A stretch of DNA of 64,000 nt from Streptomyces viridochromogenes (GCF_001270495.1 NZ_LGUR01000203.1:1-64000); one strand, 5' to 3'. Positions 36,443 to 49,500 are shown, counted from the stretch's first letter. The notes: generated by a model from the sequence alone, not told the origin. A program made the numbers and translations.

Positions 36443-37507
36443 ATGCCGCCGACCTCACGCCCGCTGCGCAAGCTGGGCTTCCTCACCATCGGACTCTTCG
36501 ACGAGGCGGATCCACGCCGGGGCCACGAGTCCACGCTGGAGATCATCGAGCTCGGCGAACGGCTCGGCTTCGACAGCGCGTGGCTCCGCCAGCGTCATCT
36601 CCAGTTCGGCATCTCCTCCCCCGTCGCCGTCCTGGCGGCGGCCTCGCAGCGCACCAGCCGCATCGAACTCGGCACCGCGGTCATCCCGCTCGGCTGGGAG
36701 AACCCGCTGCGGCTGGCCGAGGACCTGGCGACCGTCGACCTCCTGTCCGGCGGCCGCCTCAACCCGGGCGTCAGCGTGGGCCCGCCCATGCACTACGACC
36801 GGGTGCGGGAGGCGCTGTACCCCGACACGGCCGACGCCGAGGACTTCGGCTACGAGCGGGTGCGACGGCTGCTGGACCTGGTGCGGGGCAAGCCGGCCAC
36901 GGACTTCAGCGGGGTCGAGGTCGAAGCCGCGCGGCGGCAGCCGCAAATCGAATACAGCTCGGACCGGGTACAGCCGCACTCCCCCGGCCTCGGCAGCCGT
37001 ATGTGGTACGGCGGCGGCAGCCTGAGTTCGGCGCGGTGGGCCGGTGAGCACGGGATGAACTTCCTGACCAGCAGCGTCGTCAAGGCGGAAGGCCCCGAGG
37101 ACGCGGCATCCACGGCACCGGACTTCGCGGAGATCCAGCGCTCTCACATACGCGCCTTCCGTTCCCGCCACCCCGACGGCGAGAACGCCCGCGTCTCCCA
37201 GGGCCTCGTCGTCATCCCTACCGACTCCGCGACGCCGGAGCAGCGCGCACGGTACGAGGAGTACGCCGCGGAGCGCACGCCGCGCACCGCGTCACCGCAG
37301 GGTCCGGCACGCCTGCTGTTCGCGCCGGACCTCGTCGGCACCTCGGCGGAGATCGCCGAACGTCTCCACGCCCATGCCGCGTTCCGCGAGGTGGACGAGG
37401 TGGCGTTCGCGCTGCCGTTCACCTTCGAGCACGAGGACTATGTGCAGATCCTCACCGACATCGCTACCGGGCTCGGCCCGGCCCTGGGATGGCGCCCGGC
37501 GCGATGA
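36443..37507 (+). CDS. Luciferase-like (F420/FMN) monooxygenase family protein
   Basis: 354 residues from the second ATG, which has GGAGGGG five nt before it; an ATG five codons earlier (36428) is possible. TIM-barrel LLM pattern: KLGFLTIGLFDEADPRRGH, IIELGERLGFDSAWLRQRH, RIELGTAVIPLGWENPLRLAEDLATVDLLSGGR, and WYGGGSLSSARWAGEHG. The family uses FMNH2 or F420 to oxidise or reduce small organics. It is a single gene whose 3' end overlaps that of the giant NRPS/PKS by 44 nt, head to head. Being next to a biosynthetic gene it might tailor the product, but opposite orientation makes that only a guess. Confidence 0.88.
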   Translation: MPPTSRPLRKLGFLTIGLFDEADPRRGHESTLEIIELGERLGFDSAWLRQRHLQFGISSPVAVLAAASQRTSRIELGTAVIPLGWENPLRLAEDLATVDLLSGGRLNPGVSVGPPMHYDRVREALYPDTADAEDFGYERVRRLLDLVRGKPATDFSGVEVEAARRQPQIEYSSDRVQPHSPGLGSRMWYGGGSLSSARWAGEHGMNFLTSSVVKAEGPEDAASTAPDFAEIQRSHIRAFRSRHPDGENARVSQGLVVIPTDSATPEQRARYEEYAAERTPRTASPQGPARLLFAPDLVGTSAEIAERLHAHAAFREVDEVAFALPFTFEHEDYVQILTDIATGLGPALGWRPAR

Positions 37508-40500
37508 CCCTGTCCAGCAGATGCAGCGGGGCGGGCCTCACCCCGGCGGCCTCCACCGCGTCCCAGTGAGCGAGGGCGCGGGGCAGGTCGACGAGGCCAT
37601 GCGTCAGGGGCAGGTCGTTCGGAGGCCGGCCGGCCTCCGCGAGATGGGCGTGGAGCAGTGACTCCAGGCGGCACGAGGCCATGGTGCCCGGGATCCCGGG
37701 CGGCCGGACGGCGAGGCCCGCGCTCGCCACTGCCGGCAGCCCCTCGCTGAGCCGTGTCTGCGTCCGGTCGAGGGCCAGCAGTCCGCCTCCGACGACCAGC
37801 ACGTCCTGTTCGCGGCTCATACGGTCCAGTGCGCTCGCCGTGTCGAAGCAGTGCGGGAAGGAGTCGTCGACCACGATCGTGCCGGGGCGCATCCGGTCGA
37901 CGTCCAGGAGAGCCGTCGCGCCGCTGACGGCGGTGACGATCAGGTCGGCCTCGTAGACCGCCGCGGGCAGCGTCCGCCCGGACTCCGCGACCTGGACCGG
38001 CATCGCCGGATGCCCGGACGACAGGTCGGCTGCCAGCCGATCGAGCCGCTCGCTGCTGCCGGGCAGGTCGCACAGCAGCAGCCGGGCCGGGGGACGGGGT
38101 GCCGTCGCCAGCAGCAGTCGTAGGGACGAGGTGCCGATCGAGCCGCAGCCGACGACGGCGAGGGACAGGTCTTCGAGGCCGCGGCCGGTCGCGTCGAGCG
38201 CGGTGTGGACGGTCTTGGTCACGGCGACGGTCGTCGACGCGTGTCCGGTGGTGATCGCCGCGCTCGTCGTGGCCTCGCGCAGGACGTCGTAGCCGTAGCC
38301 GGTGAGGGACGGGATCATGCCCGCGAGCGAGACGCAGCGGGCGCCGAGGGAGGCCGCGTGCTCGACGGCGCGAGCGGTACGGACGGCCAGATCGCCGGCC
38401 GGGCCCAGTTCGTCGGCGAAGAACGGGAGGGCGACGAAGCCGGAGTTCCCCAGCGGGGTGCTCGTCTCCTCCAGCAGGCGGGCGCGACCGTCCGGGAACA
38501 GGAACGCCCGGATCTCCTCGCGGCCCAGGCCGGGGCTGTCGTACGGCACTCCGGCGAGGGCAGCCAGGTGGTGCGGGGCGGGCAGGTAGCCGACGAGTGC
38601 GGCGTCCAGGCGAGGCGGCCGTCGGCGGCTGCTGTGGTCGGGGGCGGGACCGGTCTCTCCCAGGGCCTCCCGCAGCTGCCTGCGCATCTCCTCGGCGAAG
38701 CCGGTGACTTCACCGGGCGTGAGGGCCGCCGCCGAGGCGCGCACGGTGACGCGAAGTCCCTCCCCGTCCGCCAGCGGCCGCACGGCCAGGAACACGTCCG
38801 TGCCCAGGGGCGGCGGGGCGAGGGCGGTGTCGGACTCGTCGGCGTGCAGGGTCAGCCTCCCGTCGGTCCCGGAACCCAGGGAGGTGAAGTCGAGGAAGGT
38901 GAAGAAGAACTGGGCGTGGCACGGCAGTCCCGCAGCCGTGCGCACCTCGCTGGGGCCTGCGGCCCTGGCCAGGTCGGCCTCGGCGGCGAGACGCCGCAAG
39001 TCGTCGTCGAAGGCGGCGCGTTGGTGCCGTCCGTCTCCGCCGGGCAGGGCCGGGCGCAGGGCCACCGCCTCCGCGAACGGGCCGAACACCCGGTGCGCGT
39101 CCGCCGTGGACTCCTCGCGTCCGGTGACCGCGAGCCCGAGCATCAGGTCACGCCGTCCGGTGAGTTCCGCGAGGGCGCGGTAGTACGCGGTGAGCAGCGG
39201 CGCGTACAGGGTGCGGTGTCCCGAGCGGGCGAGCCGCCGCAATCCCCCGGTCGTGACGGCGTCCACGGTGAACCCCGAGGTGTGGTACGCCGGTTGGCCA
39301 TCGGCGGGCTCGGCGCTTTCGGGGTTCGGCCGACGCAGTACGGGGGGTTTGTAGGGCGCACCCAGGCGGGCTCGGTATGCCTCGGCCGCGGGGCCGTGCG
39401 GCTGGGGGCGTTCGGAGGAGCTGGTCACGTGGTCGCGGAAGGTGGTGTCGAGCGGCGGCAGGCCGTGCGGCAGACCGCGGTCGAGGCGGTCGTACGCGGT
39501 GAGCAGTTCCCTGGCGAGGAGGGCGGCGCTGAAGCCGTCGCCGATGAGGTGGTGCGCGTGGACGAGGAGCACGTGCTCGCCGGGTGCCACGGTGAACAGC
39601 CGTAGCCGCAGCAACGGCCAGGCCCAGGGCTCCAGTCGGCGCCCCGCCTCCTCGGCGATCCGCTGCTCCAGCAGGTCGGGGTGTGCGAGGGACTCCGTCT
39701 GCACGGGCAGGCGCAACGAGTCCGGCAGTTCCTGCTGCACGGGCGGGCGGGCGCCCGCCGGGAAGACGGTGCGCAGCATCGGATGCCGGGCCACCAGGAC
39801 GTCCACGGCACGCTGGAAGACGTCATGGCGCAGTGGGCCGCGCAACCGGAAGCGGGCGAGCCAGCCGGAGCCCGACCCCGGGTTGATGGCCTCGGCGAGC
39901 AGGAAGCCCCGTTGGGAGGGCGTGAGGGGGTAGGGCCCCGGCGGCTGCGCGGGGCCGGGGTCCGCGGCCGGGTCGGGCGGCGGCTCGGTGGCCGCGCTGT
40001 CGAGGGCCGCCGCGAGTGCGCCGAGCGTGCGGTGGGTGTAGACGGTGGTCGGCCGTGGGACCGCGGGCAGGTCCTCACGCAGGCGGGCGAAGAGTTCGAG
40101 CACCATGATGGAGTCGCCGCCGAGTCCGAAGAAGTCGTCCTCGCGGGTGACGTCCGGTACGTCCAGCAGGGCCGACCAGATACGCGCCAGGGTGCGCTCG
40201 GTCGGTGTGGTGGGCGGGGTTCCCGGGCCGCGCCGCCGCGAGGGCTCCTGGGCGGGGTGGCCGTCCGCGGCGTCGCCTCGGCTGAGCCGGCCGTGCCCCT
40301 CGGTCCCGTCGGAGTCATCCGTGCCGGGTGTTCCCTCGGACTCGGAGGCGGCCAGCAGCTTGCGGTCGATCTTGCCCGTGCCCGTCAGGGGGATCGCCGC
40401 GATCGAGCGGATGCGTCCGGGCAGCATGTAGGGCGGCAGCACACGGGACAGGAAGGCCCGCACCTCGCGCGGGTCCGGATCGGGCGAGCCGGTCCGGGGC

Positions 40501-43500
40501 TCGGCGTACGCCACCAGGCGTCCCCCGACGAGGAGTACGGCGGCCCGGGCGATGTCCGGGTGGGCGAGGAGCGCGGCCTCGACCTCGCCGGGTTCCACCC
40601 GGTGGCCGCGGACCTTGACCTGGTCGTCGAGACGGCCGAGGAACTCCAGTACGCCGTCCGGGGACCGGCGGACCCGGTCACCGCTGCGGTACCAGCGCCG
40701 GCCGTCGCGCTCGACGAAGGCCGCCGAGGTGAGCCGCGGTTCGCCGAGGTATCCGGGGGTCAGTCCGGTTCCGGCGATGAGCAGTTCACCGGCCTCGCCG
40801 GGCGCGCTGGGACGCCCGTCCTCGGTGACCACGGCCAGTTCGGTCCCGGCCACCGGCCGGCCGATGGGCAGCTGCCGTACGTCGTCGGCCGGCCGGGTGT
40901 CGATGATGTGGCAGGTGGCGTTGATGGTGGACTCGGTGGGCCCGTACAGGTTGGAGATCCTGTGCTCCGGTCCCCCGCATCCGTCGAGCAGGTCGAACCA
41001 CCGCCGCACGTGCGCGGCGGGCAGTGCCTCGCCGCCGACGTGGACCCAGCGCAGGGCCGACAGGTCCGGGGGTGTTCCGTTCCGTCTCACCCGGGTCTCG
41101 GCGGCGGTCAGCAGTCGCTCCCACAGCGTCGGCACCGAACTCCACACCGTGATCCGGTCGTTGACGACCAGGTCGAGGAGCGCCTCGGGGTCCCGCAGAA
41201 GGCCCCGGGTGAGGGTGTGGACGGTGGCGCCGGCCAGGAGCGGTGCCAGCAGCTGGCGCACGGAGGCGTCGAAGCAGACGGACGCGGTCTGCACGAGGCG
41301 GTCCCCGGGGCGGTAACCGAAGGTGATCAGTGACCAGTCGAGGTAGTTGAGCATGGAGCGGTGCGTGATCGGAACCGCCTTGGGGCGGCCGGTGGATCCC
41401 GAAGTGAAGATCACGTAGGCGATGGCGTCCGGGCCGGGGGCGGCGTCGGCGGGCGGAGTGTCGTACGCGGACGGCGCGGCTGAGGGCGGTTCGTCCACGG
41501 CGACCGGTGTGATCCCGTCCAGCGCGGCGACGGCCTCGCGCGTCGCGCCATGGCAGACCACCACGCCGATCCCTGTGCGTTTCGCCTGGTCACGGACCCG
41601 GGACAGGGGATGGGTCGGGTCCAGGGGCACCCATCCGGCGCCCGCCCGAAGGATGCCCACGACGCCGACGACGGTGTCCTGCGCGCCCGGTTCGGTGAGC
41701 AGGCCGACCAGGTCGCCGGGGTGTACGCCACTCGCTCGCAGCCGGGCCGCGAGGGTGTCGGAGGCGGCGTCGAGTTCGGCGTAGGTGAGCCTGGTACGGC
41801 CGGTGTCCACCGCCACGGCCCCTGGGGCCGCTCGGAACCGGGCGCGGAGGCGGTCGACGATCCCCCCGCCGCTGTCGTCCCGTTCGGCAAGGGCGGGCTG
41901 GTCGGCCATGGCCCGCAGTTCCGCCATGTACTCCCCCGCGAGGCGTTCGACGGTCTCGTGTCGGAAGAGGTGCGCGGGGTGGTTCCAGGAGAAGTGCAGG
42001 GTCGCGTCCGACTCCCAGCACAGCAGTCCCAGCCGGGTCGCGGCGGACGCGGTGGCCGCCGCGGTCGGGGTCACGGTGAGCGGCCAGTCCTGGCCGTGGC
42101 TCACGGGGAAGCGGGCGAAGCTGAACCCGGCCGGGGCGACCGTACGCGGGGCGGTACCGGTAGTGGGCAGCAGCGCGGCGATGTCGGGACTGGCGAGCGT
42201 CGCGTGGGCCTCCGCCTCCCGCCAGATCTGCCGCAGCCGCCGGGCCAGCACGGTCACGGGCTCGTCGGGTTCGACGACGGCGAACACCGGCAGGGTGTCG
42301 GCGAGCGGGCCCACCAGGCGGTCGATGCCGGGCAGGGGCGCCTCCCGGCGGGCACGCGCCACGTTCACCGCGACGGCCCGCTGTCCGCCGCTCCAGCGGG
42401 CCAGACAGCGGCCGTACACCGCGAGGAGCAGGTGGAAGAGGGAGACTTCGTGCCGGGCGGCCATCGCGCGCAGCGCCACCGTGAGCGAGGTGTCGGCGGT
42501 GGTCTGGTGGTGAGTGAGCGGCGGCGTCGGGAGCGCCTCCGGGTCGCCGTCGTACGGCAGGTCCGGCTGCCGCCCCTCAGCCGCGGCGGCAGCGGTGTGC
42601 TCCGCGACGCGGTCCCGCCAGTACCGCTGGTCCCGGGTGAAGGCGGGGGACTGACGGCCGGCGGTGTCGAGGGCCGCGTAGTCGGCGAACTCGGCGCGAG
42701 GGGCGGTCAGTTCGGGTGAGCGGCCATGGGCCAGCTCGGTGTAGAGCGCCCAGAGTTCCTCGCACAGCAGCTTGAGGCTGAAGCCGTCCACCGCGCTGTG
42801 GTGGACGGCCAGCAGCAGGTGGGCGACGTGCGCGTCCCGCCGGTCGCGGACCAGGACGGCACGTGCCGGGTCCTCGGTGGTCAGGTCGAACGGCCGGTTG
42901 TACAGCCGCTGTTCGAGGTCGGACAGGGGTGGCGGGGTGGCGTCGGGCTCGTGGACCTCGTACCAGCGGGGCGCCCGGTCGGTGGGCTCGGCGGGCGCGG
43001 TGTACTGGGTCGGTGGTGTGCCGTTCCCGGTGATCCGCAGGCGCAGCATGGGGTGGCGGGCGGCGAGGTGGGCGAGGGCTCGGCCGAGGAGGCCGGGGTC
43101 GAGGGGGCCGCGGACGGTCTGGCGGATGTAGCCGTAGGCGGTGACGCCCTCGTACAGGGCCTTGGTGGTGAGGAAGGCCCGCTGGAGGGGCGTGAGTGGG
43201 TACGGCGTGTGGGCCGCCGGGCCGCGATGCACGGTGGCGGGCGCGCGGGATGCTCGCGGGCCCGGTGCGCCGAGGTGGGTGGTCAGTTCGCCGATCGTCC
43301 GGTGTTCGAAGAGCAGGGTGGCGGACAGGGGCAGCCCGAGTTCCGTCTCCAGTCGGCGCGCGAGGTCGACGGCGGTCAGCGAGTCCAGCCCGAGGCTGAG
43401 GAACTGCTCGTCGTCACCGATGTCCTCGGGGGCACGGTGCAGGGCCTCGGCCAGCAGGCGGCGGATCAGGTCGGCCAGGGGGGCCGGGTCGGGCAAGCAG

Positions 43501-46500
43501 GCCGGGTCGGGCACCGTCCCGTCTGCGGGCGATGCCGGACGAGTCGCGGAGTGCCGACTGTCGGCCGAGCGGTCCATGGCGACGACCGCCGCTACGGGCG
43601 CCGCCGAGGAGCTCACCAGCACGTGCGCGGCACCGGTGGAGATGGCCGTCCGCAACCCCGCGATCGCGACCCGCGCGGTCATGGAACCCAGTCCGCGGGC
43701 ACGCAGCCGGGCCTCGGCCGGTGACCCGGCGGCCAGTCCCGCGTCCGCCACCGGCCCGAACCCGACCGCCAGCCAGGGCCGGCCCGCCGTGCGCTCGGCC
43801 GCGGCGAAGGCGTCCAGGAAGGCGTTGGCGGCCGCGTAGTCGCCGAGTGCGCCGGCGAGACCGGGCAGTACCGAGGAGACGGAGGAGAAGGCGACGCGTA
43901 CGGCCGGTTCCTGGCCGTGTCGGCGCAGGGCGGCGGCGAGCAGCGCCGTGCCCCGCACCTTCGCGGCGAGCACCTGCTCGATCTCCGCGTCGGTCTTGGC
44001 GCGGAGGGTGCCGGGCCGGACCGTACCGGCGGCGTGGAAGACCCCGTCCAGCGGGGGCAGGGTGGCGAACAGGGCGTCGACGTCGGCTTCGTCGGACACG
44101 TCCGCCGCCTGGTACCGGGCACGGGCGCCGTGGGCACGCAACTCGGCGAGCAGTTCGTCCGGCACCCTCGCGGAACGTCCGGTCAGGATCAGTTCGCAGG
44201 CGCCGCGGCCCGCGAGGTCGCGCGCGAGGGCGGAACCGAGCCCTCCGGCTCCCCCGGTGATCAGGTACGTACCGTCCGCCGGCAACTCCTCGCGTGCCGT
44301 GGCCACGTCCGTCACGTGGGCCGGTGTGCGGCTGACCCTGCGCCCGGCGCGCCAGGCGACGGCGCCCTCGGCGCCGGCCTCGTGGGCGGAGTACAGCTCG
44401 CGTTCCAGGGCGTCGACGCGGGCGTCGAGCGGGTCGCGGGAGGACAGGTCGACGCTGCGGGTGGCGAGTCCCGGGTGTTCCTCCGGGAGTGCGAGGGCGA
44501 AGCCGTGCGGGAGTGCCTGGATCGGGTGTGCCCGTTCCGGCGAAGCGCCGGTGACGTAGGCGTCCTCGGTGACGACCAGTAGCCGGGAGCAGTCGGCGGA
44601 AAGCAGGTCGAGTACCTGGCGCAACGAGGTGGTCGCGGTGGTGTGCGGGGCCTGCCGTCCTCCGTCTGCGGCGCCCTCCTCTCCCGCCAGCCACACCACG
44701 GTGTCCGCCGACGCCGCGTCCGGCCCGTGAGCGAGGTCGTCCCCCAGGACCGTGACCCCACGGCCGGTGAGCCGCTCGGCCAAGGCGCGGCCCAGCGCCC
44801 GGCCGCCCCCTGCCAGCCGTACCACGCGGGGCCCGCCCGCGGGCGTGAGCGGAGCGTCCCCCCAGCCGAGCCGGCACACGACAGGCGCCGCGTCGGGCCT
44901 GCGTGGCCAGTGGCGGACGCGCTGGAACGGGTACGTCGGTACCGGCACCCTCGGACGCCCGGCGGCGTGAGCGGTCCGGGTCCGGTCCAGAGCCGCACCC
45001 CGTGTCCACAGCCGGCCCGCCGTCTCCAGCAGCGTCCGCGCCCCCGAGGAGTCCGCGTCACCGCCCGCGGCTGAGGGAAGTCCCGTCGTCGACACCGCCA
45101 CGTCCAGAGCGCCTTGCGCCCTCGCGACCGCGCGGACGGCCCCACCAAGGGTGTTTCCCGGCCCGAGTTCGAGGAAGGTGTCGTAGCCCTCCTCCAGAAG
45201 CTTCGCCACTGCCGCACCGAACCGCACCGGCCGCACGGCATGCGCCTGCCAGTACGCGGGCGAGAGACCGGGCTGCCATGCGCCGCTGACCGTGCTCAGC
45301 ATCGGTACGGTCCCCGACTTGACCGTCAGTGCCTTCGCGGCGTCCCCCAACGCATCGAGGACAGGCTCCAGCAGCGGTGAGTGGAAGGCGTGGGAGACCC
45401 GGAGCCTGCGTGCGGCCACGCCCCGGCCGCTCAGTTCAGCGATGGCACGGTCGACGGCGTCCCCGGCGCCCGAAACCACCACCTGATCGGGCGCGTTGAC
45501 CGCGGCGACGCTCAGCGTGCCGCCGGATGCGGAGACCAGCTCGGCGACGGTGTCCTCGGCGCCCCGGACGGCGGCCATGGTTCCGGGCAGGGCCAGTTCG
45601 GCCACCAGCCGCCCGCGCTCCGCGGCGAAGCCCACCGCCTCGTCCAGGGTCAGCGAACCGGCGACACACGCGGCCGCGATCTCGCCCACGCTGTGCCCGG
45701 CGACCGCGTCGACCGGCACCCCCCACTCCGCCAGCTGCCGGGCGAGCCCCACACCGAACGCGACGAGCAGCGGCTGGGCCACCTCCGTCCGGGCCAACTC
45801 CCCGGGATCCGTACCGGGATCGAGGCACCACTCGGCGAGCGAGCGCCCGCGTATGGGCCCCGTCAGCGAGGACGCCTCGTCGAGAACCTCCCGGAACGCC
45901 GGAGCCGACCGGTACAGGGCGCGCCCCTGGCCGGGTCGCTGGGCTCCCTGTCCCGGTAGCAGGAACACCGTCCGTGGGCGGGACCGGGCGGGCGTGAAGT
46001 CCGCCGTGCGGGCGGCGTCGAGGCGGTCCGCCAGGTCACCGTCGGCGATCACGGCCAGCCGGTAGGGGCCGTCGTCACGCGCGGTGTTCACGGTGGCGCA
46101 GAGGTCCGCCTCGTGCGCCTCCGGGTGCGTGCGCGCATGGGCGGCCAGGTCGACGGCGGCCGTCCGCAGGGCGTCGGCGCTGTGGGCCGACAGCGTGAGC
46201 AGGTGGGGGCCGTGGGCAGGGGCGGGAGTCCCGGAGGGGGTCCGTGCGGGTGGTTCCTCCAGGACGGCGTGGGCGTTGGTACCGCCGAAGCCGAAGGCGT
46301 TGACGCCCGCGATCAGGGGCCCGGGGGCCCGCCATTCCCGCTGCTCGGTGACGAGTTCGAAGCCGGGCGCGACGCGCGCCAGGTACGGCGCGGACCCGGT
46401 GGCGTGCGGAGAGGGCGGGAGCCGGCGGTGCTGGAGTGCCAGGACCGTCTTGACCAGGCTCGGCATGCCGGCCGCGTTGAGCAGGTGCCCGATGTTCGCC

Positions 46501-49500
46501 TTGACCGAGCCGAGCAGGCGCGAAGTCCCGTCCGCGCGGGGCGGAAAGGCGTACCCGAGTGACTGCGCCTCGACGGGGTCGCCGACCGGTGTGCCGGTTC
46601 CGTGCGCCTCGACGTACGACACCGCGTCGGGGTCGATGCCGCACGCGCCGTACGCCCGGGTGATGACCTCGCGTTGGGTGCGCGGGTTGGGGGCGAGCAG
46701 GCTCAGCGACCGCCCGTCGTTGTTGACCGCGGTGCCGCGGACCAGGGCGAGTACCGGATCGCCGGCGCGCAGGGCGTCGTCCAGGCGGGTGAGGACGAGG
46801 ACCGCTCCGCCCTCGCCCGGCACGATTCCGTCGGCGGCTGCGTCGAAGGGGCGGCTGCCGCCCGTCGGGGACAGCGCGCCCGCGCGTTCGAGCAGCCGGT
46901 GCCCGGTCGGGGTGAGGGCGAGCTGGACGCCGCCCACCACGGCGACATCGCACTCGCCGCTCTGGAGGCTGCGCCGTGCCAGGTGGAGCGCCACGAGGGC
47001 GGAGGAGCAGGCGGTGTCCACCGCCAGGGCGGGGCCGTCGAGGTCGAGTGCCTGGGAGAGGCGGGCGGCGATCAGGTTGGGCAGGTTCCCGGTGAGCGCG
47101 CCGGGGTGGCCGGCCAGGTCGCCGTCGGTGGCGGCGGCGAGGATCTCGCGGTATCCGCTGTCGCCGACGGCGGCGAACACGCCGATCCTGCGGCCGGTGC
47201 GGCGCGGTCCCGCGTACCCCGCGCGCTCCAGGGCTTCGTGGGCCAGCTCCAGGAAGATCCGCGCCTGGGGGTCGGTCGCACGGGCGTCCTCGTCGTCCAT
47301 GCCGAAGTAGGCGGCGTCGAAGAGCGAGGGGTCGGGGAGGAAGGAGCCGAAGAATCCGGGGGCGTCGTCCCAGCGGTCGTCGGGTACGGCCGTCAGCGTG
47401 TCGCGGCCGGAGAGGAGCAGTTCCCAGAATGCCTCGGGGGTGTTCGCACCGGGGAATCGGCAGGCCATGCCGAGTACGGCCACCGGTCCCCGCCCCGCGT
47501 GCTCGCCGGCCGGCGGCGCGACAGCGTCCCGCCGCGCCTCGGACGCTCCCCCGGTCTCCCGGACCAGTGCCAGCACATGGCCGGCCAGTGCGGCCACGGT
47601 GTGATGGTCGCGCAGGTCCCGGGGCTCCACCGTGACGGAGAAGGCGTCCTCGATCTCCGCGAGAACCGACATCGCCTTCAATGAGGAACCGCCGAGGGCG
47701 AGGAAGCGGTCGTCCCGGCCGATGGCCGCCGGGGGGAGGTCCAGGGCCTGTGCCCAGATCTCCCGGATCGCTTCCTCGACGTCACGCCGGGAGCGTGGCC
47801 CGGCCCCCCGCGAACCGCACTCCGCCCCCCGGGCGGTCCGCGAACCCTCGGCCCGCGCGGCGCCCAACCGCTCCTCGACGGCCGTGTAGGCCCCCGCCGC
47901 GAACCGCTCCCGCATCAGCGCCCGCCGCAGCTTGCCGCTGGTCGTCCGGGGGAACGCCCCCGGCGGCAGCGGCAACACCCGTACGTCGTCATGCCCCAGC
48001 GCCTCGCGAACCCGGGCCGCCGCGGAGTCGAGCACCGGCAGGGCCGTGGCGAGGGCGGGCCGGGCCCACTGCACGAACACCGCCACGCGATCGCCCCCGG
48101 TACGCGGATCGGTGGACCCGACCGCCGCCACCGTCCCACCCGGCAGTCCCGGCGTGGCGGCGACGGTCTCCTCCAGATCGGGTGCGTGGAAGGTACGGCC
48201 GCCGACGAAGACGACGTCCTTGTGGCGGCCGGTGACGCACAGTCGGCCCTCGTGCAGGAAGCCGAGGTCGCCCGTGCGCAGCCAGCCACCGCGGAACGCG
48301 GCCGCGCTCGCCTCGGCGGCGCGGTGATAGCCGCGTGCCACCTGGGGTCCGCGTACCTCGATGTGACCGACCCGCCGGTCGTCCACCGGGTTCCCGGCAT
48401 CGTCGGTCACCCGGAGCTCGCACTCCGGGACGGGACGGCCCACATCCATCAGTTCGACGGTGTCCGGGCCGGTTCCGGCCGGGACGGCGCGGCCACGGCT
48501 GAGGGCCTTCCGGTCCAGTCGCAGGGGCGCGGCGATCTCCCCGAGCGGGGGCACCGTCACGGCGAGCGTGGCCTCGGCCAGCCCGTACACGGGGAGCATG
48601 GCCGTGGCGTGCAGTCCTGCCGCACCCCCCTTGGCGCTGAACTCCCGCCACACGCGCGGTGCGATCGGCTCGGCACCGACGAGCATCAGGCGTACGCAGC
48701 TCAGGTCCAGTGCGGCCCAGGTGCTGTCCGGCACCCGCCGCGCCGTGAGCGCCAGCGCGAAGTTCGCTGCCGAGAGGAGGGTGGCCCGGTGCCGGTCCAC
48801 CGCTTCGAGCCAGCGGGCCGGGCGCTTGGCGAAGGTCAGCGGTTCCAGTCGTATCTGCTTCAGGCGTGCCGCCATGGGGACGAGGTGGGTGCCTATCAGA
48901 CCCATGTCGTGGAAGTACGGCATCCAGCTCGCCACCACGTCGTCCGGCGTGATCGCCATGGCGGCGCGGATCTGCCGGAGGTTGGCGAGCACGGCCTCGT
49001 GGGTGAGTTCCACGCCCTTCGGGGCGCCGGTGCTGCCGGAGGAGAACTGGACAAACGCGAGGTCCTGAGGCTCTCGGCGGGGCAGCGCGCGCAACGGGCG
49101 GCCTTGGCGCAGCGCGTCCAGCCGCACTGCGCGCACCGCCCCCGGGATCTCGGCGAGCAGGGGGCCGGTGGCGGTGGCGTCGTCCACCACGACGGCGGGC
49201 CTGCCGAGGAACTCCCACACCGGCCCCACGCGACGGGCCTCCGGGGCGAGCGGAACCGGCACGAGCCCCGCCGCCAGCGCTCCCCAGAACATCGGCTGGA
49301 AGTCCTCGCCGCGATCCGCGAGCAGCGGTACGGGCGTGCCGGGCTCCAGCCCCGCCTCGCGCAGCCCTCCCGCCACGCGCAGTGCGTCGTCGCGGAGTTC
49401 GGTGAAGGTGACGGTGTGTTCGCTGCCGTCTCCCCGGACATGTACGACGACCTGTCCGGGTGTCTCCTGTGCGGCGTGCAGCAGCACGTCGAGGAGCGTG

